64,000 nucleotides of DNA from JAJDTT01 sp022827025 (GTDB lineage Bacteria; Acidobacteriota; UBA6911; RPQK01; JAJDTT01). This document shows positions 41,673 to 49,861 of this stretch, piece by piece (position 1 is the first letter of the stretch; the number at the start of each line of letters is the position of its first letter). The translations under genes were made by a program, and so were the position numbers. The notes below the pieces were generated by a model. That model did not search any database. It was not told the DNA's origin and saw only the letters and a list, made by a program, of their open reading frames with translations. Where the stretch lies: assembly GCA_965203535.1 (NCBI GenBank), contig OZ241897.1, forward strand, positions 5,580,001 through 5,644,000, in the 5' to 3' direction.

Positions 41673-42812
41673 CTATCTCAACAAGTCCCGGGAGATGATC
41701 TCGCGCATGATCTCCGAGGTGCCCGAGGCGATGGGCCAGAGACGGTAGTCCCGGGCGAAGCGCTCCACGGCGTACTCCCGCATGTAGCCGTATCCGCCGT
41801 GCATCTGCACGGCGTGGTAGGCAACGCGGTTGGCCATCTCGGTGGCGTAGAGCTTGGCCATCGAAACGACCCGGGTGCACTCCTGTCCCGACGCGAAGAG
41901 GGAGGCGGCGTGGTAGGTCAGTTGCCTGGCCGCTTCCGCCTCCGTGGCCATGTCGGCCAGGCGGTGGGCCAGGGCCTGGAAACGGGACAACGGCCGGCCG
42001 AAAGCGTGGCGCTGGTTCAGGTACTCGGCGCAGTCCTCCAGCGCCTGCCGGGAGGCGGAGACGCACAGCATTGCGGCCGTGAGCCGTTCCCGTTGCAATC
42101 CCGAGACCAGTTGGGCAAACCCTTGTCCTTCCGTTCCCAGGAGGTTTTCTCCAGGGACGCGCACCTCGTCGAAGACCAGCTCGGCCGTGTCCGAGGCCAA
42201 CATGCCGGTCTTCTTGAGCTTGCGTCCGACGCTGAAGCCGGGAGTGTCCCGCTCCACCAGGAACTGGGAGAGGCGCCCACGGCGGGGACCGCCGTCCCGG
42301 GTCCGGGCGGCCACGAAGTAGAGGTCTCCGTTCACGCCGTTGGTGATGAAGGTCTTGGCGCCCGTCAGGATCCAGTCGTTGCCGTCGCGGACCGCCCGCG
42401 TGGAGAGGGCCGCCATGTCCGATCCGGTGTCCGGTTCGGTGATGGCCAGGGCGCAGATCTTGCGGCCCAGAATGATGTCCGGCAGGTAGCGCCGTTTCTG
42501 GGCCTCGGTTCCGAAGTGGACCAGCCAGGGGGAGGACATGTCCGTGTGGACGATGACGCCGAAAGCCACGCCGCCGGAGCGGCAGCGCGCCAGCTCTTCG
42601 GCCAGGACCACCGACATCCAGAAGTCGGCGCCCCCGCCGCCGTATTCCGGCGGATACTCGGCGCCGAGGAAACCCAGTTCCCCCATCTGCTCGAACAGCG
42701 AACGGGGCGTTTCCTCCTTTTCCTCCCACTCCTCCACATGAGGCAGGATCTCCTCCTGAACGAAGCGCTTCAGAGACTCGCGAAAGAGTTCGTGGTCTTC
42801 GGAAAAGGGCAT
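41673..42812 (-). CDS. Acyl-CoA dehydrogenase
   Basis: A 379-residue flavoprotein of standard length. It shows SLKRFVQEEILPHVEEWE at the start, EPDTGSDMAALSTRAVRDG in the FAD/substrate loop, GAKTFITNG, VLGTEGQGF-like GTEGQGFAQLVSGLQRERLTA, AFGRPLSRFQALAHRLADM, and the C-terminal HAVQMHGGYGYMREYAVERFARDYR, which holds the FAD-contacting QMHGGYGY block. The catalytic glutamate region near the C-terminus reads EYAVERF. It oxidises an acyl-CoA to the enoyl-CoA and passes electrons to ETF. It lies 31 bases downstream of the acyl-CoA synthetase on the same strand, giving an activation-plus-oxidation pair. Confidence 0.92.
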   Translation of the reverse strand: MPFSEDHELFRESLKRFVQEEILPHVEEWEEKEETPRSLFEQMGELGFLGAEYPPEYGGGGADFWMSVVLAEELARCRSGGVAFGVIVHTDMSSPWLVHFGTEAQKRRYLPDIILGRKICALAITEPDTGSDMAALSTRAVRDGNDWILTGAKTFITNGVNGDLYFVAARTRDGGPRRGRLSQFLVERDTPGFSVGRKLKKTGMLASDTAELVFDEVRVPGENLLGTEGQGFAQLVSGLQRERLTAAMLCVSASRQALEDCAEYLNQRHAFGRPLSRFQALAHRLADMATEAEAARQLTYHAASLFASGQECTRVVSMAKLYATEMANRVAYHAVQMHGGYGYMREYAVERFARDYRLWPIASGTSEIMREIISRDLLR

Positions 42813-42843
42813 GAGAAGTCAGCTCTCGGGGATCGGAGGAGAG

Positions 42844-44478
42844 TCAGCGGCCCTTCTTCTCCAGCTCCCGCCGCCGGAGCTCATTGCGGCGGATCTTTCC
42901 GCTGATGGTCTTGGGCAGTTCTTCGATGAACTCCACCTCGCGAGGGTACTTGTAGGGAGCGGTGACGGTGCGCACGTGGGCCTGGAGTTCCCGGGTCAAG
43001 TCGTCCGAAGGCCGGGCGGACTGGCTGAGCACCACGAAAGCCTTGATGATCTCTCCCCGCAACGGGTCGGGACTCCCCACCACGGCCACCTCCGCCACCG
43101 CCTCATGCTCCAGCAAAGCCGACTCCACCTCGAAGGGACCGACCCGGTAGGCTGAGGTGTTGATGACGTCGTCGTTGCGGCTGACGAAGTAGAAGTAGCC
43201 GTCCTCGTCCCGGGTGGCCCGGTCTCCGGTGGTGTACCAGTCGCCTGCGAAACAGTTTGCGGTCGCCTCCGGGTTCCGGTAGTACCCGCAGAACAGCCCC
43301 AGCGGCCGGTCGGGGCGCACCCGGATGGCGATCTCCCCCTCTTCTCCGGGACCGACTTCATTCCCCGAGTCGTCCACCAGGCCCATGTGGAACCCGGGCG
43401 AGGCGACTCCCATGGAGCCGGGCCGGTATTCCATGCCGGGAAACGTGGCCACGCAGAGAACGGTCTCGGTCTGGCCGTAGCCTTCCCAGATGTGATGTCC
43501 CATCTCCCCTTTCCAGGTGGCGATGACCTCGGGATTGACCGCCTCCCCGGCCCCCAGGCAGTGGCGCAGGGCCCGGGCCGGCCAGCGGGACAGATCTTCC
43601 TGGACCATCATCCGATAGGCGGTGGGAGGGGAGAAGAAGGTCGTGATGGGGTGTTCGTGGAGCATGCGGAGGGTCCGTTCCGCATCGAAACGACCCCGGT
43701 GGTCCCAGATGAAGATGGCCGCCCCCATGTTCCAGGGCGCGAACAGGCAGGTCCAGGCGGCCTGGGCCCATCCCGTGTCCGACAGCGTCCAGTGGAGGTC
43801 GGTGGGCCGGTTGTCCAGCCAGAACTTGCCGGTGATGAGGTGCGCCTTCGGATAGCTGGCGTGGTCGTTCACGACCATCTTGGGCGGTCCGGTGGTCCCC
43901 GACGTGAAGTAGATCATGAGAGGATCGGTGGAGAGGTTCCGGGGATGGTCCATGCTGGGGGAACTCCTGGCCAGCAGGTCCTCGTAGCCGAGACAGCCGG
44001 GGCCCCCGCCCACGACGATGACGTGCCGCAACCCGGGGCACTCCGGGCGCACGGCTTCGACCCGGTCCGCGTTGGCGGCATCGGTCACGGCCACCGAAGC
44101 CCCGGAGGCGTTGATCCGGTAAACGATGTCCTTGTGCCTCAGCAAGGTGGTGCCGGGGACCGTGACGACGCGGGCGCGGATTCCGCCCAGGAGGACCTCC
44201 CACCATTCGACGATCCGGGGAAGCATGACGAAGACCCGCTCTCCCGGTTCCACGCCCAGTCCGGCCAGAGTGTTGGCGAAACGGGTCGAGGATCGGGAGA
44301 ACTCGCGGAACGTCACGTTCCGGACGTCTCCGGCGTCGCTGACCCAACGCATGGCCACCTTGCCGGGGTCGGCGGCCCAGCGGTCGAACACGTCGAAGGC
44401 CCAGTTGTAGCGCTCGGGCCGGGTAAGGCGGAAACTGGCGTAGGTCTGCCGGTAATCGCCGATCTGGTAGGTGCTCAT
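42844..44478 (-). CDS. AMP-forming acyl-CoA synthetase
   Basis: A 544-residue member of the ANL superfamily, close in layout to acetyl-CoA synthetase and medium-chain acyl-CoA synthetases. Motifs: IYFTSGTTGPPKMVVND (ATP-binding P-loop), GYGQTETVLCV (A5), YTTGDRATRDEDGYFYFVSRNDDVI (A7 and hinge), PREVEFIEELPKTISGKIRR with the catalytic lysine in SGKIRR. It activates a carboxylic acid to the CoA ester via an acyl-adenylate. The gene precedes the acyl-CoA dehydrogenase, suggesting use of the same acid. The chain length of the acid cannot be read from the sequence. Confidence 0.92.
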   Translation of the reverse strand: MSTYQIGDYRQTYASFRLTRPERYNWAFDVFDRWAADPGKVAMRWVSDAGDVRNVTFREFSRSSTRFANTLAGLGVEPGERVFVMLPRIVEWWEVLLGGIRARVVTVPGTTLLRHKDIVYRINASGASVAVTDAANADRVEAVRPECPGLRHVIVVGGGPGCLGYEDLLARSSPSMDHPRNLSTDPLMIYFTSGTTGPPKMVVNDHASYPKAHLITGKFWLDNRPTDLHWTLSDTGWAQAAWTCLFAPWNMGAAIFIWDHRGRFDAERTLRMLHEHPITTFFSPPTAYRMMVQEDLSRWPARALRHCLGAGEAVNPEVIATWKGEMGHHIWEGYGQTETVLCVATFPGMEYRPGSMGVASPGFHMGLVDDSGNEVGPGEEGEIAIRVRPDRPLGLFCGYYRNPEATANCFAGDWYTTGDRATRDEDGYFYFVSRNDDVINTSAYRVGPFEVESALLEHEAVAEVAVVGSPDPLRGEIIKAFVVLSQSARPSDDLTRELQAHVRTVTAPYKYPREVEFIEELPKTISGKIRRNELRRRELEKKGR

Positions 44479-44590
44479 GCGGCGCCCGAAGCTACCAAGC
44501 GGGCGCCGAAACTGTCAAGAATCGCCGCCGGCCTGGGGGGATCCAGGCCGGCGGACCAAATTGGGAGGGATCGGAGGGAATCGGCCGGGG

Positions 44591-45076
44591 TTATTCCCGT
44601 TTGGCCAGGTCGCGGTCCACCATCAGCAGGCCCATGGGCTCACCGTTACCCCATCGCAGTTGAGCCGCGACCTCCGAAACCGACTTCTCCTCTTCGACCT
44701 GCTCCTGAATGAACCACTGCAGCTCCACGCCGGTGGCCAGGTCGCCCTCTTCGAGAGCCAGCAGGTAGAGCTTGTGGATGGCCTTGGTGACGCGTTTTTC
44801 GTGCGCCACGACTCGCTCGAAGGCGCTCACGGGAGACGTGAAGCCGTCAGCGGGTTTTCCGAGGGTGTCCAGATCGACTCTCGCTCCCCGGGTCAGGAGG
44901 TAGTCGAACAACCGCATGGCGTGCCCGTACTCCTCACGGCTCTGCTCTCTCATCCAGTGGGCGAAACCGGGCAGATCCTTCGAGTCGTAGTAGGCCGAAA
45001 GGGCCAGGTAGAGGTAGGACGATTCCAACTCCATGTGAATCTGTGTGTTCAAGGCTTGATTGATTCTTCCGTTCAT
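44591..45076 (-). CDS. ftnA: Ferritin (non-haem, bacterial)
   Basis: A 161-residue four-helix protein with AAGGAGGAAG before its ATG at 45076; a longer frame to 45172 is rejected because the extra region is AT-rich leader. The ferroxidase ligands are visible: Glu16 in HMELESSYLYLA, Glu49 and His52 in REEYGHAM, and Glu in VVAHEKRVTKAIHKL and QWFIQEQVEEE. It stores iron as ferrihydrite in a 24-mer, and no haem-binding methionine of bacterioferritin is seen. The 428-base upstream region is AT-rich and holds palindromes resembling Fur boxes, so iron control is likely. Confidence 0.92.
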   Translation of the reverse strand: MNGRINQALNTQIHMELESSYLYLALSAYYDSKDLPGFAHWMREQSREEYGHAMRLFDYLLTRGARVDLDTLGKPADGFTSPVSAFERVVAHEKRVTKAIHKLYLLALEEGDLATGVELQWFIQEQVEEEKSVSEVAAQLRWGNGEPMGLLMVDRDLAKRE

Positions 45077-45230
45077 ATCTTCCTCCTTGTTGACTGAAAC
45101 AGTTGCATTTCCAAGTCGCGATTTGCAGCCTTCACGCGAATGAATATACATATTAAATGAACGGTCTGTCAAATATAAAACCTAGTAAATAAAGGACTTA
45201 AATGAAATGGGACATCAATATCAATGATTT

Positions 45231-45245
45231 TGAATGTCATTTTCA
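45231..45245. promoter_or_regulatory. Fur-like 7-1-7 palindrome, weak
   Basis: TGAATGTCATTTTCA matches the 7-1-7 inverted repeat of Fur-family sites at five of seven paired positions. Its centre is 22 bases, about two helical turns, from the next site. Confidence 0.4.
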
Positions 45246-45252
45246 ACGATGA

Positions 45253-45267
45253 TGAAATTCAATTTCA
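45253..45267. promoter_or_regulatory. Fur/PerR-like 7-1-7 palindrome, perfect symmetry
   Basis: TGAAATTCAATTTCA is a perfect 7-1-7 inverted repeat, and symmetry extends four more bases on each side. It lies in the AT-rich region between the ferritin gene and the ABC exporter. Confidence 0.5.
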
Positions 45268-45302
45268 TCATTGACGGCCGTTACATTCTGAGAGGGGCTA
45301 TA

Positions 45303-45317
45303 TGATAATGATTATCA
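45303..45317. promoter_or_regulatory. Fur box, perfect match to 7-1-7 consensus
   Basis: TGATAATGATTATCA is a perfect inverted repeat of seven bases around one and is the textbook bacterial Fur recognition sequence TGATAATnATTATCA. It is 227 bases before the ferritin start (minus) and 188 before the ABC ATPase start (plus), so it could serve either direction. Whether Fur represses or activates here is not determinable. Confidence 0.8.
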
Positions 45318-45504
45318 ACTTCGTGATTGGGTCGATAACGTTCTGATTCTTCATGAATTTCGCTTTCCCGAAATAGTTGGACTCTGATACCGGATCCTGC
45401 GCCTGTCCCCGCCGCGAACCCATCCGGCACACTGGTGGACACTCGTAAATCGAGCCGATTCTGTTGAATTCGTTCCGTCGTTCCCCATAACCTGTTCTGT
45501 TGAG

Positions 45505-46185
45505 ATGTCTTCCATGCTGGCGTTTTCACACGTCTCGAAGACCTATGGAGAAACCGCCGGCGCGGGGCTGACGGCGCTGCACGACGTCTCATTCCAGGTG
45601 CCGTCCGGACGCCGCGTGGCCATCGTGGGACGGAGCGGCAGCGGCAAGTCGACCCTCCTTCATCTGGCCGCGGGCATCGATCTGCCCACCCGCGGGAAAG
45701 TGGAGGTGCTGGGAAAGGACCTCTCCAGTTTCTCGGACCGCGACCGGACCCTGTTGCGCCGAAACGAGATCGGCCTCGTCTTCCAGTTCTTCCATCTCCT
45801 GCCCCACCTGCCGGTGCGGGAGAACGTGGCCCTCCCGGCGCTGGTGGCCGGCGGGAAACCCCGTGACTTCGAGTCCCGGGTGCTGGAGTTGTTGGACCGG
45901 GTTGGCCTGGCCGATCGCGCCGGGGATCCGGTGAGCAACCTGAGCGGCGGAGAGATGCAGCGGGTGGCCATCTGCCGGGCCCTCCTGCGCCGTCCCCGGC
46001 TGATCCTGGCGGACGAGCCCACGGGCAACCTGGACGACGAAAACTCCTGGCTGGTCCTGGAGTTGATGCTGGAGCTGGTGACCCGGGAGAAGGCCACGCT
46101 GCTCTACGTCACCCACAGCCGGGAGCTGGCGGGACTGGCCGACGAGACCTGGCGGATCCACAGCGGGGTCCTGGACGCCGCATGA
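45505..46185 (+). CDS. ABC transporter ATP-binding protein, LolD/MacB/AttE type
   Basis: A 226-residue ATPase. Walker A is GRSGSGKSTLLH, the signature motif is SGGEMQR and Walker B is LILADEPTGNLDDE, with LVFQFFHLLPHL in the Q-loop as in LolD. These small ATPases drive type-VII mechanotransmission ABC systems rather than import. Its stop overlaps the permease start (ATGA at 46182), and the secreted CrtC/AttH-like protein follows, giving the attE-attFG-attH order. The ATG at 45505 has only a weak binding site, and one at 45514 is an alternative. Confidence 0.92.
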   Translation: MSSMLAFSHVSKTYGETAGAGLTALHDVSFQVPSGRRVAIVGRSGSGKSTLLHLAAGIDLPTRGKVEVLGKDLSSFSDRDRTLLRRNEIGLVFQFFHLLPHLPVRENVALPALVAGGKPRDFESRVLELLDRVGLADRAGDPVSNLSGGEMQRVAICRALLRRPRLILADEPTGNLDDENSWLVLELMLELVTREKATLLYVTHSRELAGLADETWRIHSGVLDAA

Positions 46186-48704
46186 GGCGCTACCTGCTGC
46201 ACACGCTGAAGACGCGTCTCCGGGCGGGCCGGTCGCTCTATCTTCTGACGGTCTTCGGCGTCGCCCTGGGCGTCGCCTCGGTCCTCTCGGTGCAGATCAT
46301 CAACCTGAGCGCCGTGGCCGCGTTCCGGGGAGCCCTCCGGGCCGTGGGATCGGAAGCGGACCTCACCGTCCGGGGCTTGAACCGGACACTGCCGGAGAGC
46401 CTCTTTCCGGAAGTGCTGGGCACGCGCGGGGTCCGCGGAGCCTGGCCCGTCTACCGGCTGGACGTGGCGGTGAAGGGATCGGATTCCTTGCTCCTTGAGG
46501 TGATGGGCATCGATCTCGTTTCTCCGGCATCGCGCGAGAGTCTGGAACTGCTGGGCCGGGAAAAGGCGTCGGAAGGCTTGACCCAACCCGGTTGGATGGC
46601 CGTGACTCCCGAGCTGGCCCGGGCGCAAGGCTGGTCCGTGGGGGATTCGATCGAGGTCTCCTGCGGTCCGCGGGAGGCCCGCCTGGTCGTCGGCGCCCTG
46701 GTGGACTTCGCCCGGGTCACCACTCTGGCCGGGGCCAAACTGGCGATCATGGACATCTCCCAGGTCCAGGGGTTGCTGGGCCGCCCCGGCGAGTTGCACG
46801 AGATCCATGTCGAGGCGGCGGCTGAGGATCGCGCGAATCTCAAGGCGCTTCTGGAGCAACGCCTGGGTCCTTCGGTGGAAGTGCTGACTCCGACGCAGCA
46901 AGAGGACGAGGCGGCCGGCCTCCTGAGCGCGTTCCGCCTGAACCTGACGGCCCTGAGCCTGATCAGCCTCTTCGTGGGCAGCTTCGTCGTCTACACCAGC
47001 TCGCAGGCGCTGCTGGTGCGCCGAAGGCGCGAGTTCGGTGTGCTCCGGGCCGTGGGCGCGACGAGGGCGCAGCTCTTGGGACTCATCGCCTTCGAGGCCG
47101 CCCTGGTGGGAGCGCTGGGGGTGATCCTGGGAACCGGCTTGGGCTACTGGGCCGCCCGGGCCAACGTGGACGCCGTCAGCGCCACCCTGACCCAGGTCTA
47201 TCTCCTGAACGAGATCACCTCCCTCCAGGTTCCCGCGTGGGTCTACCTGGCGGGCGCCGCGGCCGGCATGGGCGCCGCGCTGGCCGGGACCCTCCTCCCC
47301 GCCCTGGACCTCTGTCTTTCTCCTCCCCGGTCGCTCCTCTCTTCCCGGCTCCTGCAGGAGAAGGTGGGGTCCTCGGCGATATCGCTGGCCCTGGCCGGGA
47401 CCGGGATTCTGACTCTGGCGGCGGTCTGGTACCGGTTCGCCGCGGACTGGAGGCCGGCCGGCTTCGTTCTGGGCGTCGCCCTGCTGGTGGCCATCCCGCT
47501 GTTCACTCCCCTCCTGGTCCGCGCGGCGTCTCTGCTGCCCCTTTCGGGTCTTGGCGTAGGATATGGGTTCCGGTCCCTGGCCGGCCGCTGGACCACCACC
47601 GTCTTTACGGCCTCCTCCCTGGCCATCGCGGTCAGCATGATGGTGGGCGTCACCCTCAAGACCAGCAGTTTCCGGGAGACGCTGGAAGTCTGGCTTCGGA
47701 CGTCGGTCCAGGCGGACATCTACGTCAAGACCGAGTCCTGGAGAGGAAGAGGCGACGAGACCGCCCTGAGCCCGGAGCTGATTTCCCAATTGTCCCGGAC
47801 CGAAGACGTCGTGGCCTTCGACCGCTACCGGAGGCTGACGGTCCGCTCCGGTGACGAGCGCATCTTCCTGGCCGGGGTCGAGACCAGCCTTCCCGGGGGC
47901 GAGGCTCGATTTCCCCTGGTGGGAGGAGATCCGGACTCCGTCTACCGGCAGTTCCGGGACGAGGGCGCCGCCCTGGTGGGGGAGACCCTGGCCCGGCGGC
48001 GCGGTCTGGAGCCTGGGGGACTTCTTCCGCTGGTCACTCCGGCCGGCAAGGCGCAGGTGCCCATCGCCGGCATCTACTACGACTATCAGCCCGGAACGGG
48101 GCTGGCCGTGGTCGGGCTGGAAACCATGGAGAAACTCTTCGGTCCGGGGCCCGTCCAAAGCATGGCCTTCTACTTGAGACCCGGAGCGGATACCGACGAG
48201 ACCATCGACCGCCTCCGGGCGGCGCACGCGGGAGAATCCCTTCTGTTCCGGAGCAACCGGAAGCTGCGCCAGGAGGTGATGGAGATCTTCGACCAGACCT
48301 TCGCCGTGACCCGTCTCCTGCAAGGGACGAGCCTGCTGATCGCCGTGGCGGGCATCATATTGACGCTGTTGGTGCTGGCCCGGGAGGAGTCCGCGGAGCT
48401 CGCCCTCTACCGGTCCCTCGGCGCCCGGCGGTCGCAACTGTTCCGGATCTTCGTGGGCAAGGGGCTGGGGATGGGAGCCGCCGGGCTCGTCCTGGGTCTG
48501 GCGGGGGGAGTCATCCTGGCGGGCATCCTGGTCTTCGTCATCAATCGGGCCTATTTCGGGTGGACCATCCAGGTCCACTGGCCCTGGGGAACCGTGCTGG
48601 CCCAATCGGCGACCATCCTGGCGGCGGCGGTGCTGGCGAGCCTCTATCCGGCGCTGGCGGCCAGCCGGACGCCGGCGACGCAGCTCAGCCGGGAGGACCT
48701 TTAA
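46182..48704 (+). CDS. FtsX/MacB-like ABC permease with two FtsX domains (AttF-AttG type)
   Basis: An 840-residue permease. After an N-terminal helix (LYLLTVFGVALGVASVLSV) comes a large periplasmic domain, then the first FtsX module near residues 260-400 (LNLTALSLISLFVGSFVVYT and RRRREFGVLRAVGATRAQ), a second periplasmic part, and a second FtsX module at the C-terminus (LLIAVAGIILTLLVLA, EESAELALYRSLGARRSQLF). This doubled layout corresponds to AttF plus AttG in one polypeptide, as also in LolCE-like full-length permeases. It acts with the ATPase to move or extract lipophilic or protein substrates across the inner membrane or periplasm. Confidence 0.88.
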   Translation: MRRYLLHTLKTRLRAGRSLYLLTVFGVALGVASVLSVQIINLSAVAAFRGALRAVGSEADLTVRGLNRTLPESLFPEVLGTRGVRGAWPVYRLDVAVKGSDSLLLEVMGIDLVSPASRESLELLGREKASEGLTQPGWMAVTPELARAQGWSVGDSIEVSCGPREARLVVGALVDFARVTTLAGAKLAIMDISQVQGLLGRPGELHEIHVEAAAEDRANLKALLEQRLGPSVEVLTPTQQEDEAAGLLSAFRLNLTALSLISLFVGSFVVYTSSQALLVRRRREFGVLRAVGATRAQLLGLIAFEAALVGALGVILGTGLGYWAARANVDAVSATLTQVYLLNEITSLQVPAWVYLAGAAAGMGAALAGTLLPALDLCLSPPRSLLSSRLLQEKVGSSAISLALAGTGILTLAAVWYRFAADWRPAGFVLGVALLVAIPLFTPLLVRAASLLPLSGLGVGYGFRSLAGRWTTTVFTASSLAIAVSMMVGVTLKTSSFRETLEVWLRTSVQADIYVKTESWRGRGDETALSPELISQLSRTEDVVAFDRYRRLTVRSGDERIFLAGVETSLPGGEARFPLVGGDPDSVYRQFRDEGAALVGETLARRRGLEPGGLLPLVTPAGKAQVPIAGIYYDYQPGTGLAVVGLETMEKLFGPGPVQSMAFYLRPGADTDETIDRLRAAHAGESLLFRSNRKLRQEVMEIFDQTFAVTRLLQGTSLLIAVAGIILTLLVLAREESAELALYRSLGARRSQLFRIFVGKGLGMGAAGLVLGLAGGVILAGILVFVINRAYFGWTIQVHWPWGTVLAQSATILAAAVLASLYPALAASRTPATQLSREDL

Positions 48705-48709
48705 CTCAG

Positions 48710-49822
48710 ATGCCATTCCTCGCCGGAGCTCTGGTTGTTCTGAGCCTGCTGGGGTCGACCCTCGACTGGAAGCCGGCCCGTCCCGACTATGCCTGGTCCT
48801 TTCCCCGGGATCACTGGGCCCGAACCGGTTTCCGCACCGAATGGTGGTACTTCACGGGACACCTGCAGACCGGCGGCGAGACTCCGCGCCGGTTCGGCTA
48901 CCAGTTCACCTTTTTCCGAGTCGGACTCCAGCCCACGTCTCCGGCTCTGGATTCCGCCTGGAAGGTCCGGGACGTCATCATGGGGCACGCGGCCGTCACC
49001 GACCTGACCAGCAAGCGGCATCGCTTCACCGAGATCCTCTACCGCGCCATGCCGTTATTGGGAGAATTCGGAGACGGATCGGGACCGCTCGTCGCCTGGA
49101 GCCGACCTCCCGCCGGCAGTACCGGCCGCTGGAGCCTGCACTGGAACGGCGGGGGCTTCGACCTCGCCGCCTCGGACGAGGGCCAGGACTTTTCCTTTCG
49201 TCTCACGACCCGCGGGACCAAGGGCCCGATCTTTCAGGGTCCCAACGGGTACAGCATCAAGGGGGGAGAAGACGGAGCCGCGAGCCAGTACTACAGCTTC
49301 ACCCGGATGGCGACCCGCGGCCGCGTCTCCATCGGAGGCGAGGTACACGCAGTGGAGGGCGTCTCCTGGATGGACAAGGAGTTCGGGTCCAACCAATTGG
49401 GGGCCCGTCAGATCGGATGGGACTGGTTCAGCCTCCAGTTGGACGACGGCCGCGACCTGATGCTTTATCTTCTGAGGGACCGTCACGATCAGGTGGATTT
49501 CGCCAACGGGACGCTGATTTCCAGGGAAGGACAGGCTCGGTATCTGGAATCCGGCGATTGGTCGGTCCGAGCCACCGGAACCTGGACCAGTCCCCACAAC
49601 GGCGCCCGCTACCCCGCCGGGTGGCGGGTGCGGATCCCGGAGGATGATCTGGCGCTGGTGGTGACGCCGGAGGTCCCCGACTCCGAGAACGTGAGCCGGC
49701 TCCTTCCGGGACTGGCCTACTGGGAGGGCCCGGTGAGAGTCGAGACCGTGACGGGTGACCGGCTGGGACAGGGGTACGTGGAATTGACCGGATACGCGGA
49801 GCGGAGCCGGCCGGCACTCTGA
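48710..49822 (+). CDS. Exported CrtC/AttH family (lipocalin-like) hydrolase
   Basis: A 370-residue protein with start ATG at 48710 five bases behind the permease stop; GGAGG is a little further upstream than usual. It has a short N-terminal signal (LAGALVVLSLLGS) and then the family signature TEWWYFTGHL, GYQFTFFRVGL and the metal/active-site-like segment VEGVSWMDKEFGSNQL with WDWFSLQLDDGRDLM. CrtC relatives hydrate carotenoids; AttH relatives are secreted and encoded with ABC genes as here. The three-gene order matches attEFGH of Agrobacterium, so export or lipid handling is the likely context. The true substrate is unknown. Confidence 0.85.
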   Translation: MPFLAGALVVLSLLGSTLDWKPARPDYAWSFPRDHWARTGFRTEWWYFTGHLQTGGETPRRFGYQFTFFRVGLQPTSPALDSAWKVRDVIMGHAAVTDLTSKRHRFTEILYRAMPLLGEFGDGSGPLVAWSRPPAGSTGRWSLHWNGGGFDLAASDEGQDFSFRLTTRGTKGPIFQGPNGYSIKGGEDGAASQYYSFTRMATRGRVSIGGEVHAVEGVSWMDKEFGSNQLGARQIGWDWFSLQLDDGRDLMLYLLRDRHDQVDFANGTLISREGQARYLESGDWSVRATGTWTSPHNGARYPAGWRVRIPEDDLALVVTPEVPDSENVSRLLPGLAYWEGPVRVETVTGDRLGQGYVELTGYAERSRPAL

Positions 49823-49861
49823 AACCGGCGGCCCCCCGCAGTGAACAGGCGCTGAATCGAG

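Noticed and set aside
46104..48716. 870-codon open frame opposite the FtsX-like permease
   Set aside because: Shadow frame; Gln/Arg/Gly-rich with no family features.
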